DNA of 64,000 nt from Psychroserpens sp. Hel_I_66 (GTDB taxonomy: Bacteria > Bacteroidota > Bacteroidia > Flavobacteriales > Flavobacteriaceae), in NCBI RefSeq assembly GCF_000799465.1, contig NZ_JUGU01000001.1:930001-994000 (forward strand), read 5' to 3'. Position 1 is the first letter of the stretch; each line of letters opens with the position of its first letter. Positions 1-9,246 of this stretch are shown piece by piece. A program made the position numbers and the translations under genes. The notes below the pieces were generated by a model, which saw only the letters and a list, made by a program, of their open reading frames with translations, searched no databases and had not been told where the DNA came from.

Positions 1-19
1 TTATTAAAATAAATAAGCT

Positions 20-781
20 TTGAAAGTTACTTTTTTGGGTACTGGAACATCACAAGGAATTCCCGTAATTGGGAGCGATCATCCTGTATGCCTAAGCAAA
101 AATCCAAAAGATAAACGACTAAGAGTTTCGGTTTTGATAGAATGGGAGGATTATGTGTACGTTATTGATTGTGGTCCAGATTTTAGACAACAAATGCTGC
201 GCACCAACTGTCACAAAATTGATGGCATCGTTTTTACGCACGAACATGCAGATCATACAGCTGGCTTGGATGATATCCGTCCGTTTTATTTCCGTCAAGG
301 TGACATTCCATTTTACGCACACAAACGTGTTTTGGGAGAACTCGCAAAACGGTTTAATTACATTTTTACTTCGGAAATTAAATATCCAGGCGTGCCAGGC
401 GTCATCAAGCATGAAATAAAAAACGAACCTTTTCTCCTCGGAAATTTGCCAGTCATGCCAATTAATGGCTATCACCATAAACTTCAGGTTTTTGGGTTTA
501 GATTTGGAGATTTCGCATATCTCACAGATATGAAAACCGTTGCAGATAAAGAAATAGAAAAATTAAAAGGAGTAAAGGTTTTGGTTGTAAACGCGTTACG
601 TGAAAAAGAACATATATCACATTTTAACCTCGAGGAAGCCTTACAATTTATAAATAAAGTAAAACCCAAAACCGCATATTTAACACATATAAGCCATTAT
701 CTTGGCTTTCATGATGATGTGCAAAAAACTTTGCCAGAAAACGTTTATTTAGCTTACGACAACTTACAAATAGAAATATAG
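20..781 (+). CDS. MBL-fold metallo-hydrolase (PhnP-like)
   Basis: This is a 253-residue metallo-beta-lactamase-fold hydrolase of the COG1235/PhnP-like group, probably a cytosolic phosphodiesterase; the substrate is unknown. The N-terminus carries the LGTGTSQGIP loop, and the metal motif HEHADH lies at residues 74-79. A further conserved His occurs in YLTHISHYLG near the C-terminus. The start is TTG at position 20: an in-frame TAA two codons upstream rules out a longer frame, and any ATG start would lose the conserved first strand. It probably shares a transcript with the membrane protein 3 bases downstream. The fold is clear; the substrate is not. Confidence 0.85.
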   Translation: MKVTFLGTGTSQGIPVIGSDHPVCLSKNPKDKRLRVSVLIEWEDYVYVIDCGPDFRQQMLRTNCHKIDGIVFTHEHADHTAGLDDIRPFYFRQGDIPFYAHKRVLGELAKRFNYIFTSEIKYPGVPGVIKHEIKNEPFLLGNLPVMPINGYHHKLQVFGFRFGDFAYLTDMKTVADKEIEKLKGVKVLVVNALREKEHISHFNLEEALQFINKVKPKTAYLTHISHYLGFHDDVQKTLPENVYLAYDNLQIEI

Positions 782-784
782 ATT

Positions 785-1288
785 ATGAAGAGTAGAATTT
801 TTATGTACCTGTTTATTTTCACGCTTTTGCTCGTGATTTTTCAATTCGTTAATTCAAAAAGCATCATTGAAAGTTATGATGAAAAGTTAACGAATTATAT
901 GAAAGTAAATACCGAATTAAAAGATTCTATCCAGCAAATTGAGGATCAAAAAAGCACCGATTTATATACCTTTAGATTTGACACCAATGACGATGCCATG
1001 ACGTATTGGGAGAATCAAGGCTATCGCATTTCTGAGTTTGTGCCTTTTATAAAAGATGAACTCATGAGCTTAAATGTTTACGATACAGAAGATCATCCTT
1101 TAGTGCCTTACGCTTCAATGACCGAAAATAAGATGTTAATAGATCAAATACGAATGCTCAATCACAAATGGATCATCGCCAGTTTTACAGATGGCACCTA
1201 TTGGGGCGAAATGATACTAAGCTACGAGATTGAAGATAAAAAGAGTTTGAAATTTAAGGTGCTGGAGTCTATTTTGTATCAGCCTTAA
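785..1288 (+). CDS. hypothetical membrane-anchored protein
   Basis: This 167-residue protein is not recognised as a named family. A single hydrophobic segment (about residues 5-22) acts as signal anchor. It is followed by a charged helical stretch (about 25-60) that looks like a short coiled coil, then a mixed domain with several aromatic residues that is probably exported. It begins 3 bases after the MBL hydrolase stop and so is likely co-transcribed with it. No catalytic motif is visible. Confidence 0.6.
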   Translation: MKSRIFMYLFIFTLLLVIFQFVNSKSIIESYDEKLTNYMKVNTELKDSIQQIEDQKSTDLYTFRFDTNDDAMTYWENQGYRISEFVPFIKDELMSLNVYDTEDHPLVPYASMTENKMLIDQIRMLNHKWIIASFTDGTYWGEMILSYEIEDKKSLKFKVLESILYQP

Positions 1289-1370
1289 ATCATATTAAAA
1301 GGTCTATCTAAGTATTCTAAACTTTTTAAAAAAAATAAGATATCAATTTAAGATTAGAAAAATAAAAGGC

Positions 1371-1904
1371 TCATCTATTTTTCAACCATGTCTCACGAGT
1401 AATACTAAACACGTTAAATTCATCAATTTGATTTTCTAAGGACATTCCGTTTTTTATGGCGACGATTTCCGAAGCAATATTATCTACATGCATCATTGAT
1501 ATAACGTTCTCCGCCAGGTTATGTTCAAAACAAAAATCTCTACATTTTTGTGCAGCTTCTTGCGCGTAACCTTTTCCCCAATAGTTTGGCAAAATTGAAT
1601 AACCAACTTCTAAACGCTCTTCGTCTTCAACGGTTTGAATTAGCAATCCGCTTTGTCCAATAAATGCTCCTGTTTGTTTATCTATGAGTGCATTCATACC
1701 ACCAAGATTATTCTCGTATCTATGCCAAACTTTGTTGAACCAAAAGTCACATTGTTCGGTTTGTGATAAACCGGTTGGCATTCCTAGAAATTTATCCACG
1801 TTTTTTTCTGAAAAAAGAGGTAACCATAAAATGTAGTCTTCTTTGGTGACTAATCTAAATTGCAAACGTTTTGTTTCTTGATCTGTAAGGAGGTATTTGT
1901 TCAT
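1371..1904 (-). CDS. GNAT family N-acetyltransferase (RimJ/RimL type)
   Basis: This 177-residue GNAT protein most resembles the ribosomal-protein or small-molecule acetyltransferases (Acetyltransf_3). The acetyl-CoA-binding motif A is seen in EVGYSILPNYWGKGYAQEA (about residues 99-117), with the Q/R-x-x-G-x-G/A loop as NYWGKGYA. The N-terminal RLQFRLVTKEDY segment fits the family's first strand. It stands alone and is convergent with the upstream plus-strand genes. The acceptor substrate cannot be inferred. Confidence 0.82.
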   Translation of the reverse strand: MNKYLLTDQETKRLQFRLVTKEDYILWLPLFSEKNVDKFLGMPTGLSQTEQCDFWFNKVWHRYENNLGGMNALIDKQTGAFIGQSGLLIQTVEDEERLEVGYSILPNYWGKGYAQEAAQKCRDFCFEHNLAENVISMMHVDNIASEIVAIKNGMSLENQIDEFNVFSITRETWLKNR

Positions 1905-1944
1905 CGTTTTGTTTGATCTAAATTCCTTGCAAGACGCAATAAAA

Positions 1945-2586
1945 TTAAATACGTGTCTCTAACCAAGCCTTAAGTTCGTAAAAATTTTGAGGAGCGACAC
2001 CATGGCCTACTGGGAATTCTGAGTAGGTATTTTTGATATTTAGTTCATTTAAGAATTTTGGTGCTTTTCTTGCCCAATCTACTGGGATGACTTGGTCAAC
2101 TCTTCCGTGGGAACAATAAAAATCTAAATGCGAATACGCTTTGAGTTTTAAATTTTCAGTAAGCATATCTTCACTAATATAACCACTTAGTGCGATGATA
2201 TTTTTTACTTTTTCTGGATAGGTGAGTGCCACTGCATAACTTAAAATAGTGCCTTGACTAAATCCTAAAAGTGTCACATTGTTTTTATCTACTGGATATT
2301 TTGCGCAAACTTCATCAATAAATTTGGCAATTTCATCTCTAGATGCTATGGCTTGCTCGACATCGTTCCATTTGTTTTGATTGGCATCAAAATTTATGGC
2401 ATACCAAGCATTTCCATAAGGTTGCATTGGGTGTGGTGCTCGAACAGAGATAATAAAGAGTTCTTTTGGTAATTCTTCAGCAAAGGAGAACAAATCGTTC
2501 TCATCACTGCCATAACCATGGCACATGATCAATAGTGGAGAATTTTCTTTTAATGAAGAAGGTCTTGTAATGTATTGTAGAGTCAT
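1945..2586 (-). CDS. alpha/beta hydrolase, phospholipase/carboxylesterase family
   Basis: This 213-residue serine hydrolase belongs to the COG0400 (YpfH/carboxylesterase) family and is cytosolic because no signal peptide is seen. The nucleophile is Ser110 in GFSQG. The acid is Asp164 (RVDQVIP) and the base His195 (VGHGV), giving the full triad, and the oxyanion loop is CHGYGSDEND (22-31). It lies 4 bases downstream of a small membrane-protein gene and ends a four-gene leftward operon that begins with the BatA/VWA protein. Family members cleave short-chain carboxylic or thioesters; the physiological substrate is unknown. Confidence 0.87.
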   Translation of the reverse strand: MTLQYITRPSSLKENSPLLIMCHGYGSDENDLFSFAEELPKELFIISVRAPHPMQPYGNAWYAINFDANQNKWNDVEQAIASRDEIAKFIDEVCAKYPVDKNNVTLLGFSQGTILSYAVALTYPEKVKNIIALSGYISEDMLTENLKLKAYSHLDFYCSHGRVDQVIPVDWARKAPKFLNELNIKNTYSEFPVGHGVAPQNFYELKAWLETRI

Positions 2587-2590
2587 ATGT

Positions 2591-2923
2591 TTATTTACCT
2601 ATGTTAGAGAACCATTTTTGAAATAGAGGTCCTATTATTGGAACTGTTTGGTATTTTCCTGTAAAAGCCATAACAAACCCATAAGCTAAAAGTGTCCCAA
2701 AAAATACCCAAAGACATATTCTCAACATTGCAGAGTCAATGTTACTAACGCTAATGGCGCAAATGAAATAAAAAATCCAAATGCCCAATGCCTGTCTAAT
2801 ATGAAAATTGGTAAAAGGATTTTTTATATCTGCATTTAAGAAATAGGCAATTAATGTCCCGAAAACAGGAAGGTAGCTCACACAAGCCAATTTTTTACCG
2901 TCCTTAATGATATTCTCGTTCAT
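2591..2923 (-). CDS. small multi-pass membrane protein (DUF4870/Tic20-like)
   Basis: This 110-residue integral membrane protein has about three hydrophobic segments (roughly 14-31, 47-65 and 68-88). The pattern of a Tyr-Leu-Pro segment, a soluble NFHIRQALG turn and two further helices resembles the DUF4870/Tic20-like small membrane proteins. It sits 2 bases downstream of the dihydroorotase-like gene and 4 bases upstream of the esterase, so it is translated within the same operon. No function can be assigned. Confidence 0.65.
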   Translation of the reverse strand: MNENIIKDGKKLACVSYLPVFGTLIAYFLNADIKNPFTNFHIRQALGIWIFYFICAISVSNIDSAMLRICLWVFFGTLLAYGFVMAFTGKYQTVPIIGPLFQKWFSNIGK

Positions 2924-2925
2924 AA

Positions 2926-4179
2926 TTATTTGATTACTATTTGGTTGTTGGAGATAATCCCGTATACTTTTCCTTTTAATTCCTTGCCCAAAAATATTGA
3001 GTTTTTTGATGTGGATGTGATGTTTTCCGCAGAAAAAGTATAACTATCTTCTGGATTAAAAAGTGAAAGATCTGCATCATTTCCTACTGCAATTGGCGAG
3101 CTTTTGATGCCATAACGCTCTTTGCCTTTTGTTAATAATTCTATGGTTTTTTTAATTGTAAATATTGAGTTTAATGCTCCAAAGGCGCTCTCTAAACCAA
3201 TAGTCCCATATTTGGCAAAATCAAATTCTATTTTTTTATGTTCGATGTCAATAGGGTTGTGATCACTTGTGACCATATCGATTGTGCCATCTTTAAAACC
3301 TTCAATCAATGCATCCATATCTTTTTGTGTTCTCAAAGGTGGCAGCACTTTAAAGTTGGTGTTGAAGGTTTCTAAATGCTCATCTGTAAACACTAAATTA
3401 TGTATGGCAACACTACACGTGACATCGAGCTTTTTTTGTTTTGCTGCCCGAATCAATTCTACCGATTTTGCTGTAGAAATGGTTGGGATGTGAAGTTTAC
3501 CTTCAGTATATTCTAAAATAAAAAGATCTCTGGCGATTTGTAATTCTTCGGCAAGTGTTGGGTTTCCTTTTAATCCTAAGGAGGTGCTTGTTACATTCTC
3601 GTTCATCACTCCCAATCCGCTAATTTTTGATTCCTGCGGAAAAGAATACACCAAACCACCAAAATTGCTTGCGTATTGCAAAGCGAGCTTCATCAAATTA
3701 GGGTTCTTAATTGGTTTTTGATAATCATAAAATGCTACAGCTCCTGCAGAAGTCATATCAAATAACTCTGCTAGATCCTCACCGTCACTGTGTTTTGTGA
3801 GTGCTCCAATTGGATATAATGAAACGGGGTGATTTTTTGCTTTAGCTTTTAAAAATGAAATATCTGCATAAGAATCGATAACCGGATTGGTATTTGAATT
3901 TACTGCAACCGCAGTAAAACCAGAATTTGCTGCAGTATTTAAACCGTTAGCAATCGTTTCCCGCTCCTCAAAACCAGGTTCTCCAAAACTCACGCTAGAG
4001 TCAAACCAACCTTGAGAAAGGTGCAGGTTTTCTAACTTAATTTCTTTATGATTTTTTGGATTATCGATTTGTTTAGAAATCTGGGAAATCAATCCCTTTT
4101 CTATTAAAACATCTACGGTTTGATTGTGAAAATCGCTTTTAGGGTCAACTATAGTGGCAGATTTTACAAGTACGTTCAT
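2926..4179 (-). CDS. dihydroorotase-like protein with degenerate metal site
   Basis: The 417-residue amidohydrolase-fold protein aligns along its length with type I dihydroorotases. The usual DxHVHFRxPG metal and substrate motif reads DSSVSFGEPG (60-69), so both His ligands are Ser and the substrate-binding Arg is Gly. The usual HAED ligand region reads YSFPQE. One His (VAIHN) and the Asp of TSDHNP remain. The protein therefore probably cannot perform the zinc-dependent ring closure. It may be a non-catalytic homologue, like the PyrC' partner of aspartate transcarbamoylase in Pseudomonas, or have acquired another role. Its start overlaps the stop of the BatA/VWA gene by 4 bases, showing translational coupling. 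Confidence 0.8.
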   Translation of the reverse strand: MNVLVKSATIVDPKSDFHNQTVDVLIEKGLISQISKQIDNPKNHKEIKLENLHLSQGWFDSSVSFGEPGFEERETIANGLNTAANSGFTAVAVNSNTNPVIDSYADISFLKAKAKNHPVSLYPIGALTKHSDGEDLAELFDMTSAGAVAFYDYQKPIKNPNLMKLALQYASNFGGLVYSFPQESKISGLGVMNENVTSTSLGLKGNPTLAEELQIARDLFILEYTEGKLHIPTISTAKSVELIRAAKQKKLDVTCSVAIHNLVFTDEHLETFNTNFKVLPPLRTQKDMDALIEGFKDGTIDMVTSDHNPIDIEHKKIEFDFAKYGTIGLESAFGALNSIFTIKKTIELLTKGKERYGIKSSPIAVGNDADLSLFNPEDSYTFSAENITSTSKNSIFLGKELKGKVYGIISNNQIVIK

Positions 4180-6101
4180 TTTAGAAATTTTAAGATGAGC
4201 ATTTCAATGATTAAGAAAATCACTGCAAAAATAACAAACCATTTCCATAGTTCATTAACATTCGTGGCACTTTTGATATCACTTATGGCAGATGCCAGAG
4301 AATTATCTAACGTCACATTTGATAGATCATTTATATCAAAGTAATTGAGATTGCTCTCACTACGATTAAAATTGAAGCTTAAATTCTTGAGAAATGTATC
4401 CTTATTTTGAACTGAAATAATGCCTGCAACATCAGGATACGTATTGGTAATTAACTCCACTTTATTGTCGTAAGTCTGCTGTAAGGGGATTACAGAGTTT
4501 TCACCGTTCACCAAGGTCAAAATATCATCCTGTTGCAATTGTGTTGCTATATCTATCGTATTCTCGTTACCAATTGTATAATACAGATTTCCTGTTTTTA
4601 GGCTTTGCTTTCCAATATTATAGAGAACAGGAACGATTAGTGGAGAGTTCTTAAAATTAGAGTTCTCATCTTGTATTGCTGCGGAAAAACGAAAGGCATT
4701 ACCAGATTGTGATAAAAATGAATTTCCGTCCTCAAAACTTAATATAGCGTTTACTTGATTGGAAGTATTTGCATAAAAAGAATTGACTTTTGGGTACTGA
4801 AAATTAGACACCTGTTTATCAAAAACATTACTCAATAAAGGATGCGAGTAATTGATACTCGTAATCTTTTTTTCTACGGAATTTAATCCGCCAAAACTAG
4901 AAAGACCATAACTATTAAATAGTTGATTGTAAGTATTTAATCTTATTTCATCTGAAGGTATGATTAAAATATACCCTCCATTGTCTGTAAAAGATTTCAA
5001 GGCAGTTACAAGAGATGTTGGGATGTCATTTAATTCGTTTAAAATAATTAAATTTTGCTGTTCTAGAGTATTATAATTAAGTGCTTCAAAATTTGAAGAT
5101 GTGTAATTAAACTCATCACTCGTATAGATTTTTTGAAGAAATGCGTCATCTGTTTCATTGATGGCGAGCACATTAATTTGATCTCGTTTATCAATATTAA
5201 AATATAACGTATTATCGTACTGTAGATTTTGATCATCAATTATCAACTTGCCATTAAATATGGAATTTGCTGGAATTGTAAAGGTAGTGGTCGCATTATC
5301 ATTAATAGTCACAGCACTTTTAGCAATAAGCTGATCGCCATTATATAATGAAACGGGTAAGGTTTCTATAGCATCACCTTGGTTTTTTATAACTACTGTG
5401 AGTTCAAGATTTTCTACCGTGGTTTTTGAGATGAATACGCCATCTATCGCAACATTATTTTGGTTTGACGGACTAAGTTTTACGAATTTAAATTTAACCA
5501 AACTGTCATTTGTGGCTGTAATCGCATCTGTTTTTTGCTGAAAATCAGAAACCAAAACCAAATTCTTTATAGAACTTTTATCTTCGGAAAAGAGATTTTT
5601 CCCCTTTAATATAGCTGCATCATACGCCAATTGACTGGGAGAGTGCTTGAGTTGTATCAAATCATTTTTAATAGCTTTAATACTTGTTTTGTTGAAATTA
5701 GCATCATTGGTAAATACTGAGATTTGTTCTTTTTCATCAATATTCTCAATTATATCTTGAATGGCGCTATTTAACAAACTGCCATTTGCACTTGGCGATT
5801 GCATGCTAAACGAATTGTCCAGATAGATAACCGTTTCACTCTTTGTATTAAAACTCTCAGAATTTGATATATAGGGCTGCGCAAACGCAATAACCGCACA
5901 AGCGAGCAATAACATTCTGGTAAGTAAAGTGAGCCACTTTTTGAGCTGTGAACTTTTTCGAGTTTGAATGGTAAGTTCCTTTAAAAACTGCACGTTTGTA
6001 AAATCGACACTCTTAAACTTTCTAAGCTGAAATAAATGAATAATAATAGGGATAATAAGAAGCAATAACGCGTAAAGAAGTTCTGGGTTTTTAAACTGCA
6101 T
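4176..6101 (-). CDS. BatA-domain, VWA-like membrane protein
   Basis: The 641-residue protein begins with the aerotolerance-regulator N-terminal (BatA) module: a helix at about 8-24, the LRKFKSVDFTNVQFLKEL linker and a second helix at about 60-75. A von Willebrand A-like domain follows, with the MIDAS-like motif DNSFSMQS near residue 93. A long periplasmic region with Ig-like and ThuA/GATase-like segments comes next, and a C-terminal helix ends the chain. This is the usual architecture of the long Bacteroidota BatA proteins, linked to envelope stress. It is the first gene of the leftward operon and overlaps the dihydroorotase-like gene by 4 bases. Confidence 0.8.
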   Translation of the reverse strand: MQFKNPELLYALLLLIIPIIIHLFQLRKFKSVDFTNVQFLKELTIQTRKSSQLKKWLTLLTRMLLLACAVIAFAQPYISNSESFNTKSETVIYLDNSFSMQSPSANGSLLNSAIQDIIENIDEKEQISVFTNDANFNKTSIKAIKNDLIQLKHSPSQLAYDAAILKGKNLFSEDKSSIKNLVLVSDFQQKTDAITATNDSLVKFKFVKLSPSNQNNVAIDGVFISKTTVENLELTVVIKNQGDAIETLPVSLYNGDQLIAKSAVTINDNATTTFTIPANSIFNGKLIIDDQNLQYDNTLYFNIDKRDQINVLAINETDDAFLQKIYTSDEFNYTSSNFEALNYNTLEQQNLIILNELNDIPTSLVTALKSFTDNGGYILIIPSDEIRLNTYNQLFNSYGLSSFGGLNSVEKKITSINYSHPLLSNVFDKQVSNFQYPKVNSFYANTSNQVNAILSFEDGNSFLSQSGNAFRFSAAIQDENSNFKNSPLIVPVLYNIGKQSLKTGNLYYTIGNENTIDIATQLQQDDILTLVNGENSVIPLQQTYDNKVELITNTYPDVAGIISVQNKDTFLKNLSFNFNRSESNLNYFDINDLSNVTLDNSLASAISDIKSATNVNELWKWFVIFAVIFLIIEMLILKFLK

Positions 6102-6181
6102 TCCTGTTTTTTGGGATTATTATTCTTAGAAATCAAATATAGAAAATGATATGGGATTACTAGCTTTTGCTTTTGAGAATT

Positions 6182-7189
6182 TTAACAGAAAAAGAAATAA
6201 TCAACCATGCTTACCATATCCATAGTTTTTAGAAAAGATGTAATTTCCAACTGAGCTTCTGTGTTGGCTACGCTCACAATAATTTGTGGATTTTCAAGTG
6301 ATTTTAAATGTGTAAAGTCATAAAGCAATTCGTCATAAATATGTTTACCTATTTTTTTAGGATTATCACAAATCCAAAAAAATGGGATATTTTTCTCTTT
6401 TAATAATTTTGCAACTTTCTTTCCTTTTTGTCCTGCTCCCCAAATGGTTAGTGGTCTCAAAGAATCATAATTGAGCTCTAAAAAATAAAGGACTTTAAGT
6501 TCTAAAAAATGATTTTCTGCATAATGCTCATCTGTTCGCGATGCTCTTGTGCTATAATCCCTCCAATAATGTAAGACATTTGAACTTGGAATGCACTTTA
6601 GTCCGTTTTTGTAAAATCTAAAAGTCAGATCATAATCCTCTGGATACCGATTTGGAAAAAATGCTTCACAACCTATAAAATCATCCCGATGAACCATCCA
6701 GCAAGGGGATGGGATCACACATTCTTTATAGATTTCAGAAAAATTATCTCCTTTTTGGGTTAGATTGTTTAACCAGTTTTCATATTTTTTGTAACCATTT
6801 CCAATACCATCTTGGCTAAAATACTTGACCAAACCCAAAGCGATATGGCCTCTTCCTTTGGTTTGTAAATCATTGACCATTATGCTCAGTTTTTCAGGAT
6901 GCATTATATCGTCGCTATCCATTCTCGTGATATAAATACCGTTACTTTCAGAAAAAGCCAAACGTAAAGCTTCAATAATACCATCCCCTGAATTTTTGAT
7001 CAATTTTATGCGTTTATCCTTTTCCGCGAAAGCGAAAACAACATCATAACTATCATCTTTAGAATGGTCGTCAACGATGATGAGCTCCCAGTCTTTATAG
7101 GTTTGTGACACTATAGAATCTAAACAGTCACCCAAATATTGAGCAGTATTTTTAAAAGGAGTAAGGATGCTTACAAGTGGTTTTTGCAT
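6182..7189 (-). CDS. family 2 glycosyltransferase with C-terminal PglD-like nucleotide-binding domain
   Basis: This GT-A glycosyltransferase probably transfers a sugar from a nucleotide donor onto a surface polysaccharide or lipid. The donor-binding VSILTPFKNTAQYL, IVDDHSKDDS and the metal motif MDSDD are present in the first 110 residues. The last ~90 residues (TIWGAGQKGKKVAKLL onward) look like a Rossmann-type domain found at the N-terminus of PglD-like acyltransferases. I use ATG 7189 as start; the longer frame to 7213 starts with TTG and adds eight residues ahead of the first strand. No other glycan gene is nearby. Confidence 0.8.
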   Translation of the reverse strand: MQKPLVSILTPFKNTAQYLGDCLDSIVSQTYKDWELIIVDDHSKDDSYDVVFAFAEKDKRIKLIKNSGDGIIEALRLAFSESNGIYITRMDSDDIMHPEKLSIMVNDLQTKGRGHIALGLVKYFSQDGIGNGYKKYENWLNNLTQKGDNFSEIYKECVIPSPCWMVHRDDFIGCEAFFPNRYPEDYDLTFRFYKNGLKCIPSSNVLHYWRDYSTRASRTDEHYAENHFLELKVLYFLELNYDSLRPLTIWGAGQKGKKVAKLLKEKNIPFFWICDNPKKIGKHIYDELLYDFTHLKSLENPQIIVSVANTEAQLEITSFLKTMDMVSMVDYFFFC

Positions 7190-7243
7190 TTTGTAAAAGT
7201 ACCATTTTAACAAAACCTTAGCTAAATTAATAGTAACAGATTG

Positions 7244-7251
7244 TAGATTTG
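7244..7251 (+). promoter_or_regulatory. -7 promoter element for the M61 peptidase gene
   Basis: TAGATTTG matches the Bacteroidota -7 consensus TAnnTTTG and lies 40 bases before the ATG of the peptidase. No clear -33 TTTG is seen at the usual distance, so the call rests on the -7 box and its position. Confidence 0.45.
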
Positions 7252-7291
7252 TGCGTCAATAAATGGCATAAAAACACATTAAATACTAAAA

Positions 7292-9184
7292 ATGAAACAC
7301 ATTTTATCAATTTTTGCTGTAAGTACTTTGCTTATGGCTTGTGGAGGTTCTAAATCTACGGTTAATGATTTAGCAACCGCAAATCCTATTTCTACATCAA
7401 TTAATTTGTCTGCAGTTACAAATGACAAGGCTCCTGTGGTTATAAATCCTGGACGTTTTACAGAAGAAAAAGTAACCTTTAGATTACCAAAAGTGGTACA
7501 AGGGACATATTCTATTAGTGACTTCGGAAAGTATATCGATGACTTTAAGGCTTTAGATTATGATGGAAAAGAATTGACTACAACACGAGTTGACGACAAT
7601 ACTTGGACCATTGAAAACGCTACAAAGTTAGACAAGATCGAATATTTGGTTAATGATACGTTTGACCAAGAAGGAGATACTGGAGGAATTGGTGGCGAAA
7701 TTCCATTTTCACCATCTGGCACAAATATAGAACCAGATAACTATGTTTTAAATCTACATGGTTTTATTGGTTATTTTGATTCTTTAAAAAATGCGCAGTA
7801 CACTTTAGATGTAACTGCTCCTGCAAGTTTTGTTCGCACATCTGCTTTACAAAACACAAATACAGCATCTAGCGAAGATGGTACTCAACTTACGACTACG
7901 TATTTTGCACCACGTTATTTTGATATTACAGACAATCCAATGATGTACGGTAAATTGGACGTCGAGGAATTTATGGTTGGAGATATTAAAATTGTATTGA
8001 GTGTATATTCTCCAAATAAAGTTCATACTGCAGAGAGTATGAAAGAGACTGTTTATAAAATGATGGAAGCTCAAAAAGCGTATTTAGGTGATGTAAATTC
8101 TACACCACGTTACGATATTTATTTGTACTTGTCTGATAACAGTCCAGAGGCTCCAAAAGGTTTTGGAGCTTTAGAACATCATACATCTACCGTTGTTGTA
8201 TTGCCCGAGCAATCTACAAAAGAGCAGTTGGCAGCTTCAATGATTGACGTTGTTGCACATGAGTTTTTTCATATTGTGACTCCGCTTTCTGTACATTCTG
8301 AAGATGTGCATTACTTTGATTATAATCAACCTACATTCTCTAAACATTTATGGATGTACGAAGGAGTTACCGAATATTTTGCACAACACTTTCAAGTGTA
8401 TGAAGGTTTAGTGGATCCTGAAACATTTTATGCTACAATGAACCAAAAAATTTCTGGGTCTATGCGTATGGATGATACTATGAGTTTCACCACAATGAGT
8501 GAGAATGTTATTAACGAGCCTTACGCTTCCAATTATTATAACGTATATCAAAAAGGTGCGCTAATTGGGATGTGTATTGATATTTTAATGAGAGAAGAGA
8601 GCAATGGAAATAGAAGTATGCTATCTTTAATGAAAGAATTATCTGCAAAATATGGTAAAGAAAAACCATTTGTTGATGATAATTTGATTGATGAAATTAC
8701 AGCAATGACCTATCCTTCGGTTGGAGAATTTTTAAACACTCATGTTGTTGGTACAACTCCAATTGATTACGAAGTATTCTTTAAAAAAGCAGGTTTACAT
8801 TATAAGGACGCTAAAGTAGAAACGACTTATATCCAAGATGGCAACGGATTTATCTTTGATGGAGACCGAGAGAAAATGGTGATTTTCTTTTCCGAAGGTG
8901 TGAAAAACAACAGCTTTTGGGCAGATCAAGGTGTAATGCCTGGAGATGTCATTAAAACTATAAATGGTGAAGCATTGACAATGGTAAATGCTCAAGCGAT
9001 GATTGGTGCAATGTACCAATGGCAACCTGGTCAAGAAATCAATGTCCTACTTGATAGAGATGGGAAGGAAGTCGTTGTAAAAACAGCATTGACACAATCT
9101 TACACAACAGCTAAAAAATTAGTTGAAATGGAAGACGCTACTCCAAAACAAATAGAAGTTAGAAAAGCTTGGTTAAAAGGATAA
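7292..9184 (+). CDS. M61 family metallopeptidase with PDZ domain, lipoprotein
   Basis: This 630-residue M61 (glycyl aminopeptidase family) zinc peptidase is probably anchored in the envelope. A lipoprotein signal ends at LLMACGG (Cys17). An N-terminal beta domain precedes the catalytic domain, where HEFFH (His323, Glu324, His327) supplies two zinc ligands and the catalytic Glu. EGVTEYFA about 30 residues later gives the third ligand. A C-terminal PDZ domain (about 520-600) contains GVMPGDVIKTINGE. It is monocistronic: a promoter-like box lies upstream and a strong hairpin shared with the convergent kinase gene lies downstream. Family members trim N-terminal Gly/Ala peptides. Confidence 0.88.
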   Translation: MKHILSIFAVSTLLMACGGSKSTVNDLATANPISTSINLSAVTNDKAPVVINPGRFTEEKVTFRLPKVVQGTYSISDFGKYIDDFKALDYDGKELTTTRVDDNTWTIENATKLDKIEYLVNDTFDQEGDTGGIGGEIPFSPSGTNIEPDNYVLNLHGFIGYFDSLKNAQYTLDVTAPASFVRTSALQNTNTASSEDGTQLTTTYFAPRYFDITDNPMMYGKLDVEEFMVGDIKIVLSVYSPNKVHTAESMKETVYKMMEAQKAYLGDVNSTPRYDIYLYLSDNSPEAPKGFGALEHHTSTVVVLPEQSTKEQLAASMIDVVAHEFFHIVTPLSVHSEDVHYFDYNQPTFSKHLWMYEGVTEYFAQHFQVYEGLVDPETFYATMNQKISGSMRMDDTMSFTTMSENVINEPYASNYYNVYQKGALIGMCIDILMREESNGNRSMLSLMKELSAKYGKEKPFVDDNLIDEITAMTYPSVGEFLNTHVVGTTPIDYEVFFKKAGLHYKDAKVETTYIQDGNGFIFDGDREKMVIFFSEGVKNNSFWADQGVMPGDVIKTINGEALTMVNAQAMIGAMYQWQPGQEINVLLDRDGKEVVVKTALTQSYTTAKKLVEMEDATPKQIEVRKAWLKG

Positions 9185-9206
9185 AGCAAGTTTTGAATAA
9201 AAATAA

Positions 9207-9246
9207 AAAAGCTGATAATCTTAAATTTGATTATCAGCTTTTTTTA
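9207..9246. terminator. bidirectional intrinsic terminator
   Basis: A 14-base inverted repeat (9207-9220 with 9229-9242, loop of 8) is flanked by A-run and T-run, so it can act on both strands. It lies between the convergent M61 peptidase and histidine kinase genes and reaches the kinase stop codon. Confidence 0.9.

Noticed and set aside
119..478. Minus-strand open frame inside the MBL hydrolase gene
   Set aside because: It lies wholly inside a clear enzyme gene, has no recognisable domain and an odd composition; it is a shadow of the real frame.
7019..7036. Palindrome-like TTCCGCGAAAGCGAAA resembling a repeated flavobacterial element
   Set aside because: Only one copy was found in the window, inside the glycosyltransferase gene, so it gives no evidence of a dispersed element here.
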